Below, in pieces: positions 12,401-25,055 of a stretch of 64,000 nt of DNA (positions are counted from its first letter, which is position 1; each line of letters starts with the position of its first letter). The DNA is taken from contig JAPYMA010002197.1 in the NCBI GenBank assembly GCA_035041965.1, positions 123,051 through 187,050 of the forward strand. Direction: 5' to 3'. Made by a program: the position numbers and the translations under genes. This stretch comes from Anisakis pegreffii (Eukaryota > Nematoda > Chromadorea > Rhabditida > Anisakidae). Under the pieces are notes generated by a model, which was not told where the DNA came from, ran no database searches, and saw only the letters and a program-made list of their open reading frames with translations.

Positions 12401-15400
12401 ATAATATTGAGTTATGCTCATTAATAACCTCATTAATACGGAACCATCATTCGTCTCAACTAGAGAGTGTTGACGGAAATTTTTGGATAAACGAAACGAT
12501 GCATATGGAATGATGAGGAGGATATCCTGTCTCTGTATGAACAAGATCGTATGACATCTAGAGAACGGGCTTAAGTCACCGTTCAAGAGAGCAATTCTTA
12601 CTCTTCACTGTATGAACTAACGTCAACAACGATAAAGATGTCACTCATTGTGGACATTCACCATAATCGCAGCTAAATAAGTATCATGATATGAGTGCCA
12701 CTGACCACTGGTCATTAGTTGTGGTCATTTGCCTTTTTATCATAATTTGAAATGCATGTGGATGAGCATGTGCATATGTATCTATCTGAATGAATGAATG
12801 AATAATGACAGCATCAATTTGTAAACATTCATGAAATCTATCGGAGTGCGGAGTGCTTTAGCGACCGACCATCCATCCCAAAGGGACTGAACACGTTTGA
12901 TGTTGCAATAAACCGAACTGATTAATCAACCGCAACCATAAATCTATCACAAATCAACACAATTACTTTGTATGTTCACACCAAATTCCTCAAAGAATTT
13001 ATCGCGTATCTAGGACAACAACAAACGCGATTCAGCGCTTTCGCTGCAAACAATTCTGTCAAATATGCTAATTCTGTCGTGAAGCAGCTTCAACATTGCA
13101 TTGAAGTACTCAGTGATGAATGATATTAATTTGCAGTTATTCCAGTGTATTTCTGGAGTGTAATTTCAAGAATTCAGCGTAATTCTCTTAAGTTAGCTTT
13201 TTTTTTCTTGAATTAGTCCCTTCTGACTACTTTAAATGCAGTGTGTAGATAGTTTTACAATTAGAGCCCGTAGATTACAATTCAAAATCGCTATGCTAAC
13301 ATGTCTCTCTGTCGCTATTTCAAATATTACATGAGGAATTTTAGATTAGAACTATTTTCGAACACGAGAATATGAACCATAAAAACAGACCCATATGAAA
13401 ATTTCCAGTTCGAATTCCGGTTACTTTGACTAAACGAGGACAGTTTCCTAGAGTTTAGGTAACTAACTGACGTAAAAATAAAGTTTTTGTCAGTTATTGG
13501 TCTTGACCTAAACGACTAAAACAATTAAGGTTGAATATCAAATTCAAACCATACCGTGAAACCAGACAAGGGTTTACCGACGCTTTTGAGCATATTTGCT
13601 GGATCGTTTGTCATTATCGGTATTGTAGCCACTTCGGTGAGCATATATCCATTCTGAAATGAATCTCTAATCAATTTTTGATTCATTCCATTTCTGTTCA
13701 ATGAAAAATGAATAATGAGCAGCATAACTGGAGAAAAGTTTCGATTTTATGTTGGCAAAAGGATGTTTTATGACAATATGAAAATGTTGTGTAATCCTTA
13801 TCGTTTCGTTCGCAGAGTTTAAAGATATTTCGAAAAAGTTTCCGTCCTTCAGGCGCTCCAATAGTTCTGTATAAGAGTTTTCAATAGGATTTGCTATCAA
13901 ACTGCAGAGAATAACCTAGTAAAGTGCTTCATTAAGTGCTTACAAAAGTCTGCTCCACATTGACAAGTTGCTTTCCGATGCTATTGAGTAGCTCGCCTGG
14001 TACTCTCTCACCGACCAGAATCACCGTCTTGATCGACGGTAGTTCAACGCGTTGAGAGAGCGCAATCTTCAGCACAAGCCGTAAAGCTACTGCATTCGTC
14101 AATAACTGGGTACACCTAAAAGCTGATGGTATGAGCAACTGATAGCATCGACCCGTCTTCAAATTAGCAGAAAATAACATTTTGGAAGAATTTCTAAGGT
14201 ATTGCAACAAAGCAGTGGGAAAATCGTTTGAAATGGCTGAAGAGCATAAGCGATTCGAAACTGGACATAATACTCATTTGAACCATTGTTCAGAGGGATT
14301 AAAGAATCAGTCTCGAAGTTGTTTTCGTTTACATACGAAGAGCAGCTAAAATGTTCAGTGAATCTGCTCAAGATATCGCTATTCTGCGCGTTTGCATGAA
14401 TCCTTTGTATTTTCTGATGCAAATATCCGAAACCGAAGATCACTGATATAAACTCACTGATATTTCTTGATGGAGTCGAAGAGGAATTTGGGCAGTGGTG
14501 AAGGCGATGGAAATATCACTCGAGTTCCAGTAACGAATGGTGCCAAGGCGACTAAGGCGAATATGGGCATCTTGAAGAGCGGTAAGGCACAACACAGAGC
14601 AGTCTGAAATTAACCACCTTATTATAGCCAGAGTTTGAGTAGGATAAAAGTTGTTTTCTAGATCACTATATCTGAAAGTTGATCAAGTTAGATCAATGGA
14701 TCTTTGATACGAAAAGGTACAGATTTTGATGGATCAACATCATGCTGAATCCAAAATTTCAATGGAATTTACTGACTGTGAGCTAAATGATCCATCAATG
14801 CGTAGAGTTTGCAATTACCATCAAATGAGTCAAAAATTAATTGATTTCGAGTTTACAGTAAAATTTGTTAAGTCAAATTCAAAAATTTTTTCAGAGTTTA
14901 CATCTGAAACAGCAACAACACCTACAGAGTCATTCAGGCCAACTGCTTGAGCCGCGACACGACATCCATTGACAAGCTGATAATGTGATAGACCAACAAG
15001 CTTTGGTCGCGCAGAAACACCCTGTAAAATAATCAACTGCAAATTCCTGATGGAAGAAGATCGATGCTTCCGTTTAGTCCCTTTCTGAACCGAAATGGGT
15101 TACTGACCCAAAAATCTGTTCTTGCACTCGAAATGAGCAACGTTCAACTTCTTGTTAACTGTATGAAATCAATTGTTCTTGATCTCCGTCACAGGTGAAC
15201 CCTCGGAGAATTGTTGGTTGTTGAACGAATTAATGAGATGAGAGTTAATGAGAAAGATAAAAATGGTACAGTTCAAGTAAGAACAGCGAAACGTTACGGT
15301 TGTATATTGCAATGCAACCAGTTTGTGTGGATCCCAGCCATCGAAATTCGGTAGCTTTTCAATGCGTTCCCGACTGCTGCGACCATACACTTCAGACAGT

Positions 15401-16935
15401 GTGAATGTACCGCTGAAAAATTTATTATTACTTGTTGACGATAAATTATCACTTTCAGGATGTTCATTGCAATGATAATATCAGTGATACTAATAACATG
15501 AAGCTAATCGATGCATCAAGACCATACAAACTCAGGATAATGTATGAAATGAGATTGAAATGAACAGAAGGGTAAAAATTTTCACTTACTTTTACATCAA
15601 CGCTCAACAGACTCATTTGGACATTAGTGTTTATCGATGAATTAGGTCGAAAACATCACAAAACTTTTATGCCTTATTTGATTGTCTTCTTGTGGCAATC
15701 GAATGGATGTCTTAAAATCCCAGCAAGAAGCTCTTACTTACGCATGTTTATGATCCTCTTCAGCCGTGATAACGTGTGTCAGCTTCGGTAGCGCTTTACT
15801 GCTCACGTGTCCTTTCGCTGAATGTTTCAATTCAGTGGCGATTTCGTTCAGCAAAGCGTTGAGGAATTCCGCTTCCTTGTTTGCTGGAAAGCATATGATC
15901 GCACGAAATTCTCCCTGCAATGGTTTCACCAACTTGTACCAACATAATATCAAGACAGTCTGAACTGAGCCTAAGGTGAAATATCGATAGACACTCAATA
16001 TATTCGATCAGATTTAGATCAAGCTCGTCAGCTAATCGCTCCCTTATGATAGGCGCTAAGATGTTCGGTCAGGTCAGTTTGGCCATAATACAGTATGTTT
16101 TTGACTGTTATTAATAAGGACAGATCAACTGTGATTTCATTCGTGGATTATCTGATCAATCAATATTCCAAGATCTCTTCATATTGGTGACGGAAGCAAT
16201 AAACTGCCTTCGGGACGGATGTTCCAATGGCACTTATTACAATAACGTCGAAAGTTTGTTTACAAAATGGGAGACTTGAAATGCTGCAAGCTTCAGAAAC
16301 CTTGTTCAATGCGTAGAGCAGTTGTTGTGGATTTGAGAAGTTTGGATTCATCAGTGAAAATACGAGTCCACTTCGGGCACAAGCCAATGCGGACACCAAA
16401 AAATGTGCATTATTTGAACCACAGATGAGCACACGATCTTCAGCCTCAAGTCCTGTGGACAACAGACCAGCAGCCAGCATCTCAACCTGTGAATATAATG
16501 ATCATATCATCAGTGCGATGATTTTATCCAATCCTATGTGAAAACTGAATTTTTGCTACTTTTCAATTGAGGATCTCCTCTCGAAACCACTCGATGAGTA
16601 TCAATGAATGCTGAAAAACGAAACAGCGGAATACAAATTAATATCTAATGAGATCAAAACACCAGAGTCATCTATTTTTCGTATGGAATTGACTATGATC
16701 CACTGTTAATAAGCTTTTAATGAGCCATTAAAAACTTAGCACAAACAAAACAGCAAATAATAATTTTTTAAAACCTCATTATTCAATTTCGAGAACGTAT
16801 AGGAGACTTTTTCAGAATCGAAAATCACAGCGACACGATCCAATTTTGCGCTCTTCTGCATAAGTGCTGGAATCGTAGTTGATATCGGTTCAGTCATCGT
16901 CAAATTTTGGCTGTAGTCGATATGGCTGTTTTTAC
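6473..16935 (-). CDS. Acyl-CoA synthetase-like AMP-binding protein with degenerate motifs
   Basis: Twelve phase-consistent exons, in coding order: 16935-16775, 16486-16301, 15914-15742, 15412-15298, 15021-14926, 14603-14458, 14115-13944, 13653-13555, 10315-10173, 10000-9838, 9637-9524, 6586-6473. They encode about 559 residues that follow the ACSF2/medium-chain acyl-CoA ligase fold end to end: LAAGLLSTGLEAEDRV, the middle domain, GYMLTE, WIDTGDIVSID and the C-terminal KFAFVDDFPR...KIQKYRLRE. The enzyme family activates fatty acids to acyl-AMP and then acyl-CoA. Here the P-loop normally written SGTTGSPKG reads TGVSARPKL, the A8 loop with GGE is replaced by DKNGK, and the GK before the C-terminal IQK is TK. 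Activity is therefore doubtful. Translation may start at ATG 16897-16895, after a TTCAG acceptor at 16936-16937 that could receive a spliced leader; otherwise a short first exon is missing. The two largest introns are about 2.9 and 3.2 kb. Confidence 0.82.
6840..6900. repeat. Dispersed repeat, copy 1 (in synthetase intron)
   Basis: About 55 bases with the core CTCCAAATCACCCAAAACGGG are shared, with some changes, with 7533-7593. Both lie in the last intron of the synthetase gene. The core is an imperfect hairpin. Confidence 0.45.
7533..7593. repeat. Dispersed repeat, copy 2 (in synthetase intron)
   Basis: The second copy contains AAATTACCC, a 5-base loop and GGGTAATTT, a perfect 9-bp inverted repeat. 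It aligns to 6844-6900 through CTCCAAAT and the ATGAGA..CCA.TGGTCTA segment, so the pair is probably a fragmentary MITE-like family. Confidence 0.45.
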
Positions 16936-19900
16936 CTGAACTGCTATTAGAGAGATAACTTTATCAATAAATTTTACAAAGCTTGTAGGCAAGTAAATTT
17001 ACCGACTGAAGCAAATGCTGTAATCAATCAGTCTGAAATGAATTCTCCTCAAGCAAGACTGAATAATACGAGCGATCAAGTGATTCATCTAAGATCTGCG
17101 ATTCATCCAATTCGAAGTAATAATGACTCAATTCGAATAGATCCACCAAATTTTCATATTCATAAAACAGGGACAAAACGATGGGAAACTTCTTCAAACT
17201 ACTCAAAAGTATCAATGAAACAATCGCACTTTTACTTCAGAACATAAACCGAGCAACAACTTTTCCTCAACAAGCTACAAATACTATCAAAACACTTCGA
17301 TATGTCATAATCAATATATTCACAGTAACACCTGCTAGGCACTAAATGAAAAAACGAATAAGATTTATTCTCAGTGAACATATTTCATATTGTAAATAGT
17401 AGTACTTCATAAGGGTACAATCAATCCTATCGTCAGTCAGTCAGGAGTGGCGAGGAGTGCAAAAAACCAGGTTGTCTATCCGATTAAGATCGCGTTTGTG
17501 GCTGCCTGATCGAGGAAGATGAGGATGGTTAGAGTTGTTGGCTCAATCGATGTTGGGATAGACTATCGAGTTTTTGAACGAATGCCTTAGACAATGTGCA
17601 GCCAATGCTACATTGCAATTCGGCATTTGGTAAAGCATTTGTGGGCTTTTGCACAGATTTACAATTGGAACTCTGTGAGAGCACTGGTTAAAGAGATAAA
17701 CGAACAGAGCATTACACAGTCCAGCTGCAGTTGAGCACTTCAGGTCATTGCTACCAACAACCATAAACTTTAGTGCAATACTCTATTAACGTTCATAACC
17801 ATTTGAGTGTTGAATGTTGCAGTTTGGCAAATGCTAACTGAAATTTTTCGCTAATTGAAAGCAGATATTCATAAGAAATGATAACGACCGATCTCCTTCA
17901 GTTTCAGATCTCTACCGAAAACAAACATCTGCAGGCAATGACTGCGGACAAATTTATTGAAAATTTTGATCTGAAAATATTTATTGGAGAATCAAATATA
18001 AGAGAAAATTTTCCTTGACTGTAAGTTCCATATCAGACATTTACTGATAGCGTTTGTAAGTGGCCAAGAAAACTTGGAAAGGATTGCAGATTACAATTAA
18101 GTTCAGTGAAGACTCGAAGGGGTCTGGAAAAATTTTGCAAGAAACTTTTTAAAGTGTAACATCGGCTATCGTTCGGCACTAGATCTTGCACTATCGCATT
18201 GAGCTGCCACAATAATCTCGGCACGATTGATGATTTCGGAGGGAGGAGAAGAATATCTGAGAAATAATATCATAAACTTATCAATCACAAGAAGGGATCA
18301 TCGCTTAAGAAATGATATTTTAATTTCTGAGTGAATTTAAGCGTCGTCGATTACATATTTCATATTGATGGAAAATACATTTCAAGTAGCTGATCTCTAC
18401 TGATCATTGGTGATGAACTCCTTTGCTGACCAACTAGAATCTCGTCCAACATTGCAATTAGTCCTTTCGCAAACCTGAGTACGTATCTAGTCTGAAGAGC
18501 GACATGACAGATTGTTCACCGTTATAAACAGCCCATACATCCAATCACACGCGTTTCAGAAATTTAACAGTTTGAATATCGTAAAGCTTAGTGTGAGGTG
18601 ATATCACATGGAATTTGGGCTTAATATTCATTGAAAGGCTGAAAAATGCGTTGAAATGTGAAAATTTAGGCAGTTCAGTTGCACTTTTCTGCAATCAACT
18701 TTTCCTGTGGATCATTTCCAGCATTTTTCGTAGAGTTCACGGTCTTCCAGGGGTGAGTAGCGCGAAAATGTTCATGAAAACGTTTAGATGAGCTGGAGCT
18801 CTGAATAGCGCGCTTCAACGCATTCTTATCGTCGTTAAATTGTCAAAATTGATTCGTGATCAGTAAGGCGATCAAATGACTTATAATGACAGATAATGCT
18901 GAAACGGTTCGATTCGAGAAAACAATCGAATTTCTTTCAGTTGAAATCCTTCAGTTAACGAATTGAAACACATGCGATTATGTTAATCGGTTTGGCTTAT
19001 CGTTAGGCTAATTCAAACTCATTTCGAAATAAAACTATTAATATGAAAGGCGATCGAGCACGTTGAATTATTAATGATAATCGCCTCACGACACACTCGA
19101 ATCGTATTCGTTCCCCATTGCAAAAATTTGTTTATAACTGAAAGTATAAAATGAGAACTATCTCAAAACGATGAGAACTGATCACTTTTTCACATGGGAA
19201 AAGTTTATGTGCGGTTATTAATCTTGAACTTCTATTAGATGATATTTATACCGGATGAAATGTGGCTGTGCAAAGTGCTTGCAGTAGTTTTCATTTGCTT
19301 TACATGTGGCAACGGTATTCGCCACTCACTTTGAAAAATAGATTCAGTTTCAAATGTTGACAGAAAATTGCTAGGATATCGCAGACTGAAGCATGGCTAG
19401 ACAAAATATGAATCATTTCGGCAAATCCACACTTGAATCCAATATTTCAGCTCTCGCTTCATTGCTATGCTTTGCAAACAGGTAAAAGCGAAATCACTAA
19501 CATACACCGCTCCTTCATTGATCTCCTTGTTCACTCCCGGCTTCATGCCTCTTTTCCAGAGACAATGACTCAGTTTTGTTAACATATTACCATTTGTAAC
19601 AGAATGTAATTGTAGTATCGTGCGAATAGACATATTCATATGATTTACTGATGAGTTGTGAACACTTCAGTTCATAAATAATTCATTCAGCAATGACGAT
19701 GATAGTGTTTTTCATAAAGCAACCGGCAATCGATCCTCGCCAACCTGTTGCTATCCACTGATGTATTCAAATGAATGCACTTTATTTCGACGTATTCTCG
19801 TAATCCCAATCATATTTTATCACTTATCTCATTTCATGTGTTTATTCATATCACTTAACTCTATCGCAGTCTATTTTCTGCATAGAATATACACTCCTTA

Positions 19901-21255
19901 GCAAGTTCCTCGCATAACGTTCAATGTATTCGATTCTTGCTCAATGACTTGTTAAAATAGAAGATTCTCAAGAAAACTGTTCTTGAAAGCTCTGAGAAAC
20001 TTATGCTTGTTGTCCCATCGAATGAGTACGTAATGAATGTTTTTGTCGATAATAAGTCAAAACATTCATTAATCATTCATCACGCATTTGGTCATGTGTT
20101 TATTCATTCACGTTACTGCTTTTATTGATGTTTACTTCACTGAAAAAATTGATTACTTACTTTAAAGATGCACACACACATGCTCACTTACGTTTGTGAG
20201 TCTTTCAGCACATTCAGTAAATGAATGCCTTGGACATGAAATTGTGCAATTTTAATGCCGTATTTTAGGTGGAATAATATATTATTTAAGAAACATATTG
20301 TCTGAAGTGAGTTATTTTATGCTCACAGAATGCCGTTTTAATCATGTAATGTTGAATTTTTTCACATTATACTATGCTAGACATGCATGGATTATGGGAT
20401 TAACGAAGCGAAACCAATCGGGTCAATTTCTAATTTCATTGTATGCGCTAGTCGCTACGATTACACACTCACGCAGTCAATATAATCCAGTCTGGTCGTG
20501 TTCACATATCCATTTTCAGCCATATACCATCATACACGTCTTGGGTAGTGGACGTTGAGATAAATAGAAAGAAATTCGTTGCATAGATATACAAGCATCA
20601 GAACATACAATTGGTTTAGCCTATTGGATTCCATTGTTCGTTTTGTTGCCAACTGAGTTGCTTTTGAGTTTGGTTGCGATTTCGGAGATTATTCGCTGGA
20701 TATCCTTTGCAAATACCATCTTGTTTTGTTGTTAGCAGTGAGCTGTTGACTGAGGATAACTGAGAATGTAAGTAAACACTTTGGAAAGATTATCCGCTGA
20801 CGTATCTATCTATCGATAGTCCATCATTTCACCATTTTGCACTTTACACTTTTTGTTTTAACGTTTTCTTTTTGTTTTCGTTTCCTCTATTGATTGTCCT
20901 CGTCATTACAGAGGAGATACATCGATCGCATTGTTCGACAGAATTTTTTATCTCTTTTCAATTTTTAGTTTATCGCTTTCCATGGATTCACCGTAATAAA
21001 ATAGCAAGTAAACACATACTCAATGATGTTTTTAAATGTAAAATTGATGAAAGTTATCAAAAATTGTTATCAATAAAAATTTTCTCTTATCAATTGCACG
21101 ATGTTTTGTTCGTCATATTAGTGATAACGAGCCAGTGTAAGTCCATGACGACCGAGTGATTTCAGTTTTTAGTTTGCTTCTTATTGAATATCATACATTT
21201 TAAGATTGAAGCGAAAAGTTCTGCGTTCATGAGACGATCTTGAAGATTGCACAGG
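16936..21255. other. Region without a supported gene
   Basis: Lies between the 5' end of the synthetase-like gene and the Ly6-like gene. A first synthetase exon may be hidden here. A minus-strand Cys-containing frame at 17543-17764 starts with ATG but has no domain or neighbouring exon that I could join. A short CA-rich run lies near 20170. Nothing else could be supported. Confidence 0.35.
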
Positions 21256-22729
21256 ATGATGTTCAACGATTTATTATTCTATTTAATAATTATCGCCTGT
21301 TATGTGAAATCAACTGAATCTTTGCGATGTTATGAATACGATGTCAAAAACACGATTTCGCCCGGACCTAATGACCTCAAAAAGGTTTCTGTTGTAATTT
21401 ATTTCACCATATAACTAACTCTCAACGAATATTAAGGCTATTTCATGATTTATTACTCAAAAACTTTAAATTTTTTATGCCATTTCATTATGAATTTTAA
21501 AACTTACAGAATGCTTAATTGCTATTTTGTATTGTTTTAATGAATAATCATTAAAATTTTCATTGCAATTGTAGAAGAAAATTCATTAGTTCTGGATGAA
21601 GAGCATGGCTTTTGTGTTGTGTTGTCATCCGGAATCTTGAACTTTGAGAATTTCTTCTGACATTCAAAGGTTTTCCTCATATTCTCTCTCTGACGAGACG
21701 TGAACAGAGCCATTTCATAGAAGTGTTTCGGGCATTTAAGGTGGTAGAATGCGCTCATCTGACACGACCAGCTTGTGTGAAGTTAACCATTAGGAATTCT
21801 ATGAAAGGTCTCGATGAGGAGGCCATGAAAGCGTTTACGACTGAAGGTCGATGCGCATTGCACAATGATGAATGCCCCAAATCGAAAGTGAATAAGGTAA
21901 GTTACTGCTTGTTTTCATTCTCATTGTTACTTTATATACTATTTGAATTACTATCTAATGCAGGATTTCTCAAGCTGGGGTCAAAGACATCATAGCCAAA
22001 GGGTCCGAGAGAGGGTGGGTTGATAAGAATGTGAGATTGAGAGCGATGAGAGGGTAAGCGAGGGGATGCGAGCTAAAGTAGGGGGTACGATGGCATATTA
22101 AAATTTTCTTGGGGTCCACGGAGCGAAAAAGTTTGAAAACCACTGATCTAATGTTTTCAAATTAATTCATCTTCAAACTGATGCTGACATGGAAATTATC
22201 ATTTCTGGTCAATTATGAGATAACTTTTTGTTATTGTTAGCTTACGACTAAGATTATAATTTTGAATGCTGGTTTTAAGTTAGGTTATGCGTAATAAATC
22301 AGTTCAAAACAATCTTTAATTTCAAATTATTTTATTCGAATCAGATTCAGTGACTATTTCAATTTTGAAATAACTGATCGTGAATGATTCGATATTGGAA
22401 CATCGCATTGAAGGCGATTTACTCGAATGTTCGTGAATTGAGACAGGCATTGATTGGATTGCGATAGTTATAATTCATTCGAGAATGTTGATGAGAGAAT
22501 GTTGATTGCTCGAAAATTGTGGCCTTAACGAAATGATCGAATGCAAGACTGTAAGGAGCGATTAAATGAAGTGAATTTTCAGTGTTTCGATGAACCACCG
22601 CGTAATTTATTTGGTATCGTTCAGACGGTGAAAAAATGTTGTTCGACAAATGAATTATCAAATAGCGCTCCAGCGATTTATCGTTCATTATCAGTTTTGC
22701 TTTGTTTTCTACTCGTTTTATTTGTATGA
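21256..22729 (+). CDS. Ly6-like three-finger protein, secreted and probably GPI-anchored
   Basis: Exons 21256-21384, 21741-21896 and 22583-22729, all phase 0, give 143 residues. The first exon has a hydrophobic signal peptide (LLFYLIIIACYVKSTES) leading into LRCYEYD, the classic start of a Ly6/uPAR domain. The middle exon carries four more cysteines (VEC, PAC, GRC, DEC). The last gives CFDEPP, then KKCCSTNELSN, then a hydrophobic tail (SLSVLLCFLLVLFV) directly before the stop, as in a GPI signal. The CC..N end resembles the Ly6 CCxxDxCN signature but with Ser in place of the last Cys. Nematode relatives of this fold are surface proteins of neurons and epidermis; the exact role here is unknown. 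The second intron contains a small hAT-type element. Confidence 0.72.
21953..22153. mobile_element. Non-autonomous hAT-type element with 8-bp target duplication
   Basis: Body 21961-22145 (185 bp), flanked on both sides by ATCTAATG (21953-21960 and 22146-22153), an exact 8-bp duplication typical of hAT insertion. The right end read inward is CAGTGGTTTTCAAACTTTTT, close to the widespread hAT terminus; the left end CAGGATTTCTCAAGCTGGGG is its diverged partner. There is no coding capacity. It sits in intron 2 of the Ly6-like gene, outside the splice signals, so it is probably spliced out harmlessly. Confidence 0.8.
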
Positions 22730-24144
22730 TTTAGTGATTGTTCAGTATCAATTGAATAACCCAACGCATTCAATTGAACCGAATTCGTTCCGTAGCTAGT
22801 CATTTTTATGCAGTCAGCTTCTTTTAGCGTATATGCATGCTTGTATCTCATGTGAAAACACCTCATTCAATGTGTTTTTGAGTGAGATGCTGAAATGCTT
22901 TAAACATTTCGCTTATCGAATATCTTTCATCTGGTCGATTCGAATGAAAATCCGTATTGTTAGCGATTACTGAATATTTCAAGGGAATTCAATGGACTTC
23001 AAGTAGACTAAATTTCAACGAAATTCAATGAACTTTGAGGTTTTGTTCATTCTTACGTTGGAAATACTACCTCCGTGCTGTTCAGTTCACGTTTATTTCT
23101 TAAACATTTTTCTAAAATTAAATATTTCACCCTAAACTTTGCCCGGAACTCTCCTCCCATTATCAGTATTGATTTCAATGAACTGTTCGTGGACTCGTCG
23201 CTTCATCTAGTCGTTTGGTTCTGCTTTAAATAGTGATTTCCTTATTTTGCTTATGGTGCCTTCAAATGAACGGACACGTCGTCAAAATATTGCAATTCAT
23301 TTCATGTTTCCATGTAAACTGCCCTTTTATATGAAACTTTCCATTAAATATTCCGCTAATGTGTTAATTTGATATTTCCTAAATGTTTTCTCATATCTGC
23401 GCTCATTTTAAATGTTCCTCTAACAGTGAGACAAAATAATCTTTGCAGCCATAATTATTGTTTGCTAATGCCATATGTATATTAAATTTTGTTATGTTAC
23501 AATTGTAACTGTTATTTCGTTATGTGCATAAAGATTTTATCCTATTAAAAACTTCCAGTGATTTTGTCTACACATTCAGAATCTTTTTCGATTTCGCTGA
23601 CTAAACTTTCTCGTTCGAGGAGGAAGTTTTGCTGGAAACCGAGTGGTGTACCAATATCATTAATGCTGACTAAACTGTTATCGAACAATCGATTGAACTT
23701 CATTAATAAACAGGAAGAAAAATCTATTGGGTAGCTATCAAATTCATGCTTCCATTGAAAAAAGAAAAAAAGTCTGTTGGGTAGTTATCGAATCCATGCT
23801 TCCATTAAAAAAATCGCATTCTTAATCAGCCACTGTAACAAGATCGATAGTGAGAATCTCTTAAGAGATTTCTCACTGTGCAATCATTCAATTAGACAAA
23901 TCACCTACAACGATTCCATCACTTCAGTTTCATCAGAACAACCTTGTCCAAACTGAACTCAACTAGCACGATAAAATCATACGGATACAATTGCAAATGA
24001 AGTGATATAACGCAACAAAATAAATTTATCTGTTGTATTATTCAAACTGAATTCACACGACAACCAACAATAACAAACAATTAATTAACATCAAAACAAT
24101 ACACGAACTTCGATCAGATTCGATTCCCATTCAGTTCAGTTCAC
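22730..24144. other. Intergenic region, no gene seen
   Basis: Separates the Ly6-like gene (+) from the 3' end of the L14 gene (-). No coding exon was found; the only visible structure is a 50-bp tandem duplication at 23721-23815. Confidence 0.4.
23721..23815. repeat. 50-bp tandem duplication, two copies
   Basis: AATCTATTGGGTAGCTATCA (23721) and AGTCTGTTGGGTAGTTATCG (23771) begin two units that both end with ATGCTTCCATT followed by an A-rich run. The period is 50 bases with a handful of substitutions. Confidence 0.7.
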
Positions 24145-25031
24145 TTACTTCTTCGCGGCACTCTTCTTCAATTTGGCCATTTCAATTCGAACCAATCGAT
24201 TACGCAATTGCTTTGCACGCATCAGCTTGAAGCGGTCATAGTCTGTCATTTTAGCACGCTGAAATCATACGAATATCATTCCATTTTAAGTTCTTTTCAC
24301 ATCATATTTAAATCTTTATCAAAGCAAATAAAACCTTCATGACAGCACTTTGAGGGTGCAACAATATTTCTGGGAATAACAATTCTTGACGACTAATATA
24401 TCTTCAACAAATCCACCTTCCCATAAAAAGGACTGAGGAAAAACTACACGAGCAGGAAGTACAACACGCAGCTTTCACTACTATACACACAAGCAAGAAC
24501 ATGAACTGATCGTGACTTAAATGAAAGCAATTTACTGAAATTTCGATTACATATGGCTATTATTCGGCTTAATTTCTCAATAACAACAAGGGAACAAGAA
24601 ACTAACGAGTTGCTTTTTGGCGATTTTCTGTGCCCACAGAGTTTTCGACCATTTCTCATTGACCTTCTCCTCATCGTACGACTTTTTGACGTTCTTGGTG
24701 CGCATTCCATGTCGTAGAGGTATATGAAACTTAGTCAGTTGAAGATCCTTGAAGTTCCGCACCGAACGAGTTACTCCAGATGACGGACCGTCTATCAACG
24801 CCTAAAACTATGCATTTCAAGGATACAGAAAAGATACTTCAGCCTCACGGATCTTAGACTTTGTGATTAGTAGTGATAGATTTTACAAATTTTACAAATA
24901 AAAAGTAATGTGTGAGAATTACTAACTCGATTTCCGTCAACGACGTCAACAATTGTGGCTAATTTACCGGCGCTGTCACCACGAGCAATGAACACAACGC
25001 GCCCGATCTCTACCATCCGTTTGTAAACCAT
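24145..25031 (-). CDS. rpl-14: 60S ribosomal protein L14 (eL14)
   Basis: Three phase-0 exons, in coding order 25031-24927, 24801-24607 and 24258-24145, give 137 residues, close to the usual size of animal eL14. The N-terminal KOW-like SH3 barrel is clear ([20 protein letters not shown], then [14 protein letters not shown]), followed by the basic helical tail ([18 protein letters not shown]) ending in KKSAAKK. The protein is a structural part of the large ribosomal subunit. ATG at 25031 lies 10 bases after a TTTCAG acceptor, so spliced-leader addition is likely. It is transcribed divergently from the EED gene about 860 bases away. Confidence 0.95.
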
Positions 25032-25040
25032 TTTCGAAGA

Positions 25041-25055
25041 CCTGAAATACCCTGA
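25041..25055 (-). promoter_or_regulatory. Probable spliced-leader acceptor for L14
   Basis: The minus strand reads GGGTATTTCAG immediately before 25041, leaving a 10-base leader GTCTTCGAAA before the ATG. No upstream coding exon is needed, because the protein starts at its normal family position. This is the expected arrangement of a trans-splice site in nematodes. Confidence 0.6.

Noticed and set aside
16160..16300. Continuation of the synthetase exon past AACAAG into an open frame
   Set aside because: The next exon (15914-15742) continues the family alignment directly after LNK, and a phase-0 donor GTTTCT stands there, so the extra open stretch is intron.
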